A DNA stretch of 17,474 bases from NCBI GenBank assembly GCA_002429315.1, contig DIZC01000102.1, positions 62,273-79,746 on the forward strand, read 5' to 3'. The stretch comes from Alphaproteobacteria bacterium UBA6038 (GTDB lineage: Bacteria; Pseudomonadota; Alphaproteobacteria; Micropepsales; Micropepsaceae). Below are positions 12,507 through 17,474 of the stretch, one piece after another. Under the pieces are notes generated by a model. It made no database searches and was not told the DNA's origin. It saw only the letters and a list, made by a program, of their open reading frames with translations. Numbering within the stretch: the first letter of the stretch is position 1; each line of letters begins with the position of its first letter. Both the position numbers and the translations under genes were made by a program.

Positions 12507-14231
12507 TCAGCTATGCGCGACCGTGGCCGGAGTAAGCCCGGACTGCAGCTTCTGCTGCAGCGCCGCCTTCGCCTTCTCGTCGGCGCCGAAAGCAAGTGCA
12601 TGGCTCCACTGGAAACGGGCATCCAGCTTGCGGCCGACCATCCAATAGGCATCGCCGAGATGCTCGTTGATGGTGGGATCGCCTGGGACCAGCAGCACCG
12701 CCTGCTCCAGCGTCTTGGCGGAGTCCTGATACCGGCCCAGCCGGAAATACGCCCAACCGACGCTGTCCACGATGTAGCCGTCATACGGGCTCAGCGCGCG
12801 CGCCTTCTCCAGCATGGCGACGGCCTCCGATAGGTTGCGGCCCTGGTCCACCCAGCTGTAGCCGAGATAGTTCAGCACCTGCGGCTGATCGGGGCTGAGC
12901 TTCAGCGCCTGCTGCAGATCCTGTTCGGCGGCACTCCAATTGTGCGAGCGCTCCTCGGCAACGCCGCGCGCGTAATAGAGCGGCCAGTCCTTCGTCGTCA
13001 CCGGCGTGACCAGCTTCACCGCGTGATCGTAGGCGTCGGCGGCCTGCGCATATTTTTCCGTCGAACGATACGCATCGCCCAGCGCCGTCCACGCGGTGAG
13101 ATCGCTCGGCCGCTCGCGCGTCAGCGCCGTCAGGTCGGCAATCGCCTTGTCGTTCTGGTCCAGCCGGCCCTCGTCGATCGCGATCTGGACCGCCGCCGCA
13201 AAATGGTACGGCGAACTGGCTGCGATGCTGCGATAGACGCTAATGGCGTCCTGGTACTTCTTCAGCGCCTCGAAGCGGTCCGCCAGCACGATCTTGGCAA
13301 GATCGAAATCGGGCGAAAGATAAAGCGCAAACCGCAAATAGAGGATCGCCACATCGGCGCTCGCCTCGTCGCTCAGCGATGCTGCGATCCCGAACAGGGA
13401 TTCCGCAGCACCGTCTTCCGGCCGCGACACCAGTCGATCCGGAATCCGTCCCGCCTGCAGGCGCACATTGGCCGTCTCCACGATGGGCGCCAGTGCGGAA
13501 TCGTCCGCATATTTGGCATAGAAGGCGCGCGCATCCGCGGCGCGGTTGGTGCGCTCGAGAAACCGGCCATAGCCCTCCACCATGCGTGGGCTGCCGGGTG
13601 CCAGCGCCAGCGCCTCACGATAAGCGACATCGGCGTCGCTGTTGCGGCCGGCGAGATCGAGAATCAATGCCCGGTGATAGGCATTGAGCGCCGAGGTGCC
13701 GCCTTCGGTCGTGACATCCTTGAGCGAGGCCAGCGCAGCGTCGGTATTGCCCGCGCCTTGTGCCGCCCACGCGTCCAGCAGCGAGAGCGTCAAGGCGGTG
13801 AACGGACCTTTGGCAGACTTGCCGATCTGCGCGCGCGCTTCCGCGAAATCGTGCCGCTTGATGGCCGCCACCGCCAGCGCAAGCCGCGCCACCCGATCGT
13901 CGGGCGCGGTTTCAACCACCCGCTCGGCAAGCCTCGCCGCTTCGTCCACATTGCCGGCGCCGGCGGTATACAGAAGCGCCCGGCTGAGCAGATCGGGATT
14001 GTTCGGATCCGTCGCAAGGCTTTGCCGGTAAAGCTTCGCAGCTTGCGGCATGTCGTGATCGCTCGCGGCAATCCGGGCGGCGAGATAGCTGCCGTAGGCG
14101 TTGGCGTCCGAAACGTCCGCCGGCGTCGCGGCCGTCGCCGTCATGGTATCGGTTTGCCCGGCGCAGGCGGCGAGCAGCATCATGCCGCTGACAGAAAAAA
14201 GGACCCCGTATCGACGCAACGCTGACCTCAC
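12507..14231 (-). CDS. TPR-repeat lipoprotein
   Basis: A 574-residue protein with a lipoprotein signal: basic RR, hydrophobic stretch, lipobox LAAC with Cys at residue 23. Behind it come many tetratricopeptide-like repeats, for example YGSYLAARIAASDHDMPQAA near residue 47 and, near the C-terminus, NYLGYSWVDQGRNLSEAVAM, SVGWAYFRLGRYQDSAKTLE and EHLGDAYWMVGRKLDAR. TPR proteins act as scaffolds for protein complexes, here on a membrane facing the periplasm. GTG 14231 gives a 4-bp GTGA overlap with the ETF-QO stop and places the signal peptide at the N-terminus. The longer start at 14276 would bury it. The precise partner is unknown. Confidence 0.88.
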   Translation of the reverse strand: MRSALRRYGVLFSVSGMMLLAACAGQTDTMTATAATPADVSDANAYGSYLAARIAASDHDMPQAAKLYRQSLATDPNNPDLLSRALLYTAGAGNVDEAARLAERVVETAPDDRVARLALAVAAIKRHDFAEARAQIGKSAKGPFTALTLSLLDAWAAQGAGNTDAALASLKDVTTEGGTSALNAYHRALILDLAGRNSDADVAYREALALAPGSPRMVEGYGRFLERTNRAADARAFYAKYADDSALAPIVETANVRLQAGRIPDRLVSRPEDGAAESLFGIAASLSDEASADVAILYLRFALYLSPDFDLAKIVLADRFEALKKYQDAISVYRSIAASSPYHFAAAVQIAIDEGRLDQNDKAIADLTALTRERPSDLTAWTALGDAYRSTEKYAQAADAYDHAVKLVTPVTTKDWPLYYARGVAEERSHNWSAAEQDLQQALKLSPDQPQVLNYLGYSWVDQGRNLSEAVAMLEKARALSPYDGYIVDSVGWAYFRLGRYQDSAKTLEQAVLLVPGDPTINEHLGDAYWMVGRKLDARFQWSHALAFGADEKAKAALQQKLQSGLTPATVAHS

Positions 14232-15892
14232 ATGTTCACGTAATTCGGTCCGCCGCCGCCTTCCGGCGGCACCCACACGATGTTCTGTTCCGGATCCTTG
14301 ATGTCGCAGGTTTTGCAGTGGACGCAGTTCTGCGCATTGATCTGGAAGCGGGGGCCCGACGGCTTCTCGACCACTTCATACACCAGGGCCGGACAATAGC
14401 GCTGCGCCGGTTCGGCGTATTTCGGCAGATTGACGCGGATTGGGATGGAGGGATCCTTCAAAACCAGGTGAACCGGCTGGTCCTCTTCGTGGTTGGTGTT
14501 AGAGAGAAACACGGACGAAGGTTTGTCGAAGGTGAGCACCCCATCCGGCTTTGGATAGGCGATGGCCTTGCTTTCGGCGGCTGGTTTCAGCGTTTCGAAA
14601 TCTGCTTTACCGTGGGGCAAGGTGCCGAACAGGCTGAGACCGAACAGCTGGTTACACCACATGTCGAAGCCGCCGGCCACCACGCCGGCCACAGTGCCGA
14701 GTTTCGACCACAGCGGCTTCACGTTCCGCACTCGCTTCAGATCGCGGTACACGGGTGAGCGCTCGTAAGCCCGTTCGTATTCCGTCAGTTCGTCGTTGGC
14801 GCGGCCTTCGCTGAGCGCCTTGAACGCCGCCTCCGCCGCCATCATGCCGGTGAGGATGGCGTTGTGGCTGCCCTTGATGCGCGGCAGGTTCACAAATCCC
14901 GCCGCGCAGCCGATCAGCACCCCGCCGGGGAACGCGAGCTTCGGCACCGATTGGAGACCGCCTTCGGTGATCGCGCGCGCGCCATAACCGACGCGCTTGC
15001 CGCCTTCGAGAAAGGCGCGAATGCGTGGATGCAGCTTGACGCGCTGCAGTTCATCGAACGGCGACAGGTATGGGTTCTGATAATTCAGGTGAACGACGAA
15101 GCCCAAGGCGCACAGATTCTCGCCGAAATGATACATGAAGAGCCCGCCGCCGGTGGCGTTGTCCAGCGGCCATCCCATGGTGTGCATCACCAGCCCGCGG
15201 TGGTGGTTCTCCGGCTTCAGCTCCCACAGCTCCTTCAGCCCGATGCCGTATTTCTGCGGCTCGCGATTCTGGTGCAGTCCCAATCGGTTGATGAGGATTT
15301 TGGACAGGGAACCCCGGGCGCCTTCGGCGAAGAAGGTGTACTTGCCGAGCAGGTTCATGCCGGGCGTGTAGGAGTCCTTGTGGTGCCCGTCGCGGGCCAC
15401 GCCGAGATCGCCGGTGACCACGCCGCGGATCTCGCTCTTTTCGCCGTACACGACGTCGGCTGCCGGGAAGCCCGGATAGATTTCCACGCCAAGCGATTCT
15501 GCCTGGCTTGCCAGCCACTTACAGAGGTTGCTTAAACTAACGATGTAATTGCCGTGATTGCTCATCAGCGGTGGCATGATGAAATTAGGGATGCGCAGGG
15601 CGCCCGCGGGTCCCAGGAAATAGAAGCGGTCCGCGGTGACCGGCGTGTCGATCGGCGCACACTTCTCGCGCCAGTCGGGGATGAGCGCGTCGATGCCGAT
15701 CGGATCGATCACCGCGCCTGACAGGATGTGGGCGCCGACTTCCGATCCCTTCTCCAGCACGCAGACGCTGACCTCGCGCCCCGCTTCGGCCGCCAGCTGC
15801 TTGAGCCGGATCGCCGCCGCCAGTCCCGCCGGTCCCGCGCCGACGACGACCACGTCATACTCCATGCTCTCGCGTTGGATTTCCTCGGCCAT
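14228..15892 (-). CDS. Electron transfer flavoprotein-ubiquinone oxidoreductase (ETF-QO)
   Basis: A 554-residue flavoprotein. The FAD-binding motif is VVVVGAGPAGLAAA (GAGPAG at 18-23). The quinone-binding and membrane-surface part includes NHGNYIVSLSNLCKWLA and GGVLIGCAAGFVNLPRIKGS. The C-terminal 4Fe-4S ligands are C500, C523, C526 and C529 (CVHCKTC). It passes electrons from ETF, reduced by acyl-CoA and other dehydrogenases, to ubiquinone. ATG 15892 matches the family start. Its ribosome-binding site is poor, with AAGG only 1-2 nt from the ATG. A good promoter precedes it. It is the first gene of an operon with the TPR lipoprotein and ispE. Confidence 0.96.
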   Translation of the reverse strand: MAEEIQRESMEYDVVVVGAGPAGLAAAIRLKQLAAEAGREVSVCVLEKGSEVGAHILSGAVIDPIGIDALIPDWREKCAPIDTPVTADRFYFLGPAGALRIPNFIMPPLMSNHGNYIVSLSNLCKWLASQAESLGVEIYPGFPAADVVYGEKSEIRGVVTGDLGVARDGHHKDSYTPGMNLLGKYTFFAEGARGSLSKILINRLGLHQNREPQKYGIGLKELWELKPENHHRGLVMHTMGWPLDNATGGGLFMYHFGENLCALGFVVHLNYQNPYLSPFDELQRVKLHPRIRAFLEGGKRVGYGARAITEGGLQSVPKLAFPGGVLIGCAAGFVNLPRIKGSHNAILTGMMAAEAAFKALSEGRANDELTEYERAYERSPVYRDLKRVRNVKPLWSKLGTVAGVVAGGFDMWCNQLFGLSLFGTLPHGKADFETLKPAAESKAIAYPKPDGVLTFDKPSSVFLSNTNHEEDQPVHLVLKDPSIPIRVNLPKYAEPAQRYCPALVYEVVEKPSGPRFQINAQNCVHCKTCDIKDPEQNIVWVPPEGGGGPNYVNM

Positions 15893-15919
15893 ACCTTGGC
15901 GCCCGCTATCCTGTTGGCG

Positions 15920-15948
15920 GTTATGGCGGCGCGGTTTTACGGGGTCAA
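15920..15948 (-). promoter_or_regulatory. Candidate sigma-70-type promoter of the ETF-QO operon
   Basis: On the minus strand TTGACC (15948-15943), a 17-nt spacer and CATAAC (15925-15920) give a reasonable promoter. Transcription would begin near 15913 with a leader of about 20 nt. It sits in the 80-bp gap to the divergent uracil-DNA glycosylase gene. Confidence 0.5.
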
Positions 15949-15972
15949 CGCGCAAGGTTAGAAGCCTCAGGT

Positions 15973-16941
15973 ATGGCGACAGATTCAGATTCAGCACTGG
16001 CAGCCCTCGCTTGGCTGGTGGAGGCCGGGGCGGATGAGGCTGTCGGCGAGACGCCGGTCAACCGGTTTCAGGCGAAGGCAGCACCGTCCCCCAACCCTCC
16101 CCTTGAGGGAGGGTCGAAATTCGCGGCGCGCAGCGAAGCGAATTTCGGGGAGGGGTCAATGCCACAGACAGCGAGGAATGACCCCTCCCCGAAAACGCCT
16201 GCGGCGTTTTCAAGTTCGGCCACTATTCGCGGCCTCAACCCTCAAGGGGAGGGTTGGAAGGAATCGCGAGCTGCAAAGGAGAGCGTAAAACCCACCTCCG
16301 TGCTCAACCCCCACGCCAGCGACAACGACCACATCGGCCGGGCGATGGAGATCGCGCGCGCCTGCAATTCGCTGCCCGAACTCAAAACGGCGCTGGAAGC
16401 GTTCGAAGGCTGCGAACTGAAGCGGTTCGCCACCACGACCGTCTTCGCCGACGGCAACCCGGATGCCCCGATTCTGTTCATCGGCGAGGCGCCCGGCTAC
16501 GAGGAGGACAAGACCGGGCTGCCGTTCGTGGGCAAGGCCGGCAAGCTGCTCGACAAGATGCTGGCTGCCATCGGGCTCGACCGCACCACCGCCTACATCA
16601 TCAACGTCCTGCCCTGGCGGCCGCCGGACAACCGCAATCCGGAAGCCACTGAAGTCGCCAAATGCATCCCGTTCATGCGCCGCCACATCGAGCTGCACGC
16701 GCCCGAGCTGATCGTGCTGCTGGGAGGCGTGGCGGTGCGCCATGTGCTCGGCAAATCCGAAGGCATCATGCAGACCCGCGGCAAATGGCAGCAATACCAT
16801 GTGGCCGGCCGAATGATCCCGGTGATGCCGACGCTGCACCCCGCCTATCTTCTGCGGCAGCCGGCGCACAAAAAACTCGCCTGGCGCGATCTTCTTTCCG
16901 TGATGAATAAAATTGAGGAGAATCACGGGCTTGCAGGTTAA
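15973..16941 (+). CDS. Uracil-DNA glycosylase, family-4-like, with a repeat-derived linker
   Basis: A 322-residue protein. The N-terminal segment (ALAALAWLVEAGADEAVGETPVNRF) is followed by a linker, about residues 40-95, encoded by a palindromic repeat. The catalytic domain starts near residue 118. It has GEAPGYEEDKTGLPFVGKAG (motif A), NVLPWRPPDNRNP and the motif-B-like TLHPAYLLRQP. It removes uracil from DNA. Two of the four cysteines that hold the Fe-S cluster in classical family 4 enzymes are missing: FEGC replaces CxxC and PWRPP replaces KCRPP. ATG 15973 is the first in-frame start and has only a weak upstream purine stretch. Confidence 0.88.
   Translation: MATDSDSALAALAWLVEAGADEAVGETPVNRFQAKAAPSPNPPLEGGSKFAARSEANFGEGSMPQTARNDPSPKTPAAFSSSATIRGLNPQGEGWKESRAAKESVKPTSVLNPHASDNDHIGRAMEIARACNSLPELKTALEAFEGCELKRFATTTVFADGNPDAPILFIGEAPGYEEDKTGLPFVGKAGKLLDKMLAAIGLDRTTAYIINVLPWRPPDNRNPEATEVAKCIPFMRRHIELHAPELIVLLGGVAVRHVLGKSEGIMQTRGKWQQYHVAGRMIPVMPTLHPAYLLRQPAHKKLAWRDLLSVMNKIEENHGLAG
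16091..16257. repeat. 167-bp palindromic element with perfect 18-bp terminal inverted repeats, inside a coding gene
   Basis: The ends, CCAACCCTCCCCTTGAGG (16091-16108) and its exact reverse complement (16240-16257), frame a nest of hairpins. These are CGAAATTCGC/GCGAATTTCG (16115-16124 with 16138-16147), GGGGAGGGGTCA/TGACCCCTCCCC (16147-16158 with 16179-16190) and GAAAACGCC/GGCGTTTTC (16191-16199 with 16203-16211). It contains no stop in the uracil-DNA glycosylase frame and encodes about 56 residues of low-complexity linker. No clear target-site duplication was found. Confidence 0.92.
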
Positions 16942-17000
16942 CCCACGATGGGCTACTCTGCCGTGACGCAAAAAAACCGCAATCAGACAGGAGAGGCTGG

Positions 17001-17474
17001 GTGGCCCGTCTGCGTTCGATCCTTCTTGCGGCTGCTGCCGCGCTATCCGTAACCCCTGTCCTCGCACAAAGTTCCAGCGCGCCGGTTGGCGTGCTCTCGC
17101 CCGAGGACACACAGCGCTACCGCCAGATCTTCCAGGACGAGCGCAACGGCAATTTCGCCGATGCCCAGGCGCAGGTCGCCCAGCTGACGGACCGCTCCCT
17201 CGTCGGCTACGCCCAGGCCGAGCATTACCTGTCGGTGTATTCGGGTCAGGCGAGCATCGACGAGCTGGTCGGCTGGCTCAACCAATACCGCGACCTGCCG
17301 ATCGCGGACCGCATCTACAAGCTCGCCGTCGAGCGGGCGACCGTGACGGTCACGCGGCACCACAAGGTGGTCGCCGTCAAGCTGACGACGACCGTGCCGA
17401 CGCCGGCAGCAGCGCCCCGGCAGCGCGGCGGCGGCTACGAAGACCCCGATCTGCCGGATCAGAGCCTGTCGAGC
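17001..17474 (+). CDS. Probable soluble lytic murein transglycosylase, N-terminal part (runs off the window)
   Basis: The frame is open for 158 codons from GTG 17001 to the window end. AGGAG (16989-16993) lies 7 nt upstream. The product begins with a signal peptide (MARLRSILLAAAAALS, cleavage near VLAQ-S, about residue 23). The segments VLSPEDTQRYRQIF, RSLVGYAQAEHYLS and LVGWLNQYRDLPIADRIYKL resemble the helical N-terminal domain of alphaproteobacterial Slt-type transglycosylases. These cut peptidoglycan glycan strands. The catalytic domain with its Glu is outside the window, so the call rests on the N-terminal pattern. It lies 59 bp after the uracil-DNA glycosylase gene. Confidence 0.62.
   Translation, partial: MARLRSILLAAAAALSVTPVLAQSSSAPVGVLSPEDTQRYRQIFQDERNGNFADAQAQVAQLTDRSLVGYAQAEHYLSVYSGQASIDELVGWLNQYRDLPIADRIYKLAVERATVTVTRHHKVVAVKLTTTVPTPAAAPRQRGGGYEDPDLPDQSLSS

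Noticed and set aside
12942..14225. 427-codon plus-strand open frame opposite the TPR lipoprotein gene
   Set aside because: Its composition is Arg/His-rich, as expected for a shadow; the TPR protein on the other strand has clear repeats, a lipobox and operon structure.
16931..16959. Possible promoter TTGCAG-N17-TACTCT before the transglycosylase gene
   Set aside because: Both boxes match poorly (about half the positions), so it was not listed as a feature; read-through from the glycosylase gene is equally possible.
16210..17112. 300-codon minus-strand open frame spanning the glycosylase and transglycosylase starts
   Set aside because: It crosses two plus-strand genes and their intergenic region and has no recognisable family features.

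Overview
The window looks like a chromosomal segment of an alphaproteobacterium, most likely of the Hyphomicrobiales (Rhizobiales), near Bradyrhizobium/Xanthobacteraceae. The signs are high GC, a separate GlyQ/GlyS glycyl-tRNA synthetase, a bacterial NDUFS4-type complex I subunit, ETF-ubiquinone oxidoreductase, and a family-4-like uracil-DNA glycosylase of the kind seen in that order. This placement is an inference from gene content. There is no rRNA, transposase, phage gene or CRISPR array. No gene-free stretch exceeds about 240 bases.

Layout. Positions 39-519 (minus) hold tRNA-Pro(UGG), the NDUFS4-like gene and tRNA-Arg(UCU), probably one transcript; the mRNA stop codon directly abuts the tRNA-Arg 5' end. 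Positions 616-2876 (plus) hold a MAPEG membrane protein, a small DUF4242 protein and an MFS transporter. Positions 3049-6396 (minus) hold glyQ then glyS, separated by a paired palindromic repeat. Positions 6463-9592 look like an accessory block: a secreted YncE-type beta-propeller, a convergent exported NPP-type phosphodiesterase, and a Phd/VapC-type toxin-antitoxin operon with a near-consensus promoter that seems to be leaderless. From 9564 on the content is housekeeping again: a TrmN6-type methyltransferase and a DUF2007 protein (minus), a long-chain polyprenyl diphosphate synthase (plus), a minus-strand operon of ETF-QO, a TPR lipoprotein and ispE, then a divergent uracil-DNA glycosylase and the 5' part of a probable lytic transglycosylase gene that runs off the window.

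Shared themes. IspE supplies isoprenoid precursors. The polyprenyl synthase makes the probable ubiquinone side chain. ETF-QO and complex I (through the NDUFS4-like subunit) both reduce ubiquinone. Translation is represented by two tRNAs, GlyQS and a tRNA-methyltransferase-like enzyme.

Most unusual are three families of short palindromic DNA elements: two copies of a ~112-bp element showing a compensatory base-pair change, an inverted pair between glyQ and glyS, and a 167-bp element with perfect 18-bp terminal inverted repeats lying in frame inside the uracil-DNA glycosylase gene. Also notable are the tRNA-mRNA-tRNA arrangement, three tail-to-tail overlapping gene pairs, and an AT-rich insert inside glyS. 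I did not find a clear multi-gene system that I would call wholly undescribed.
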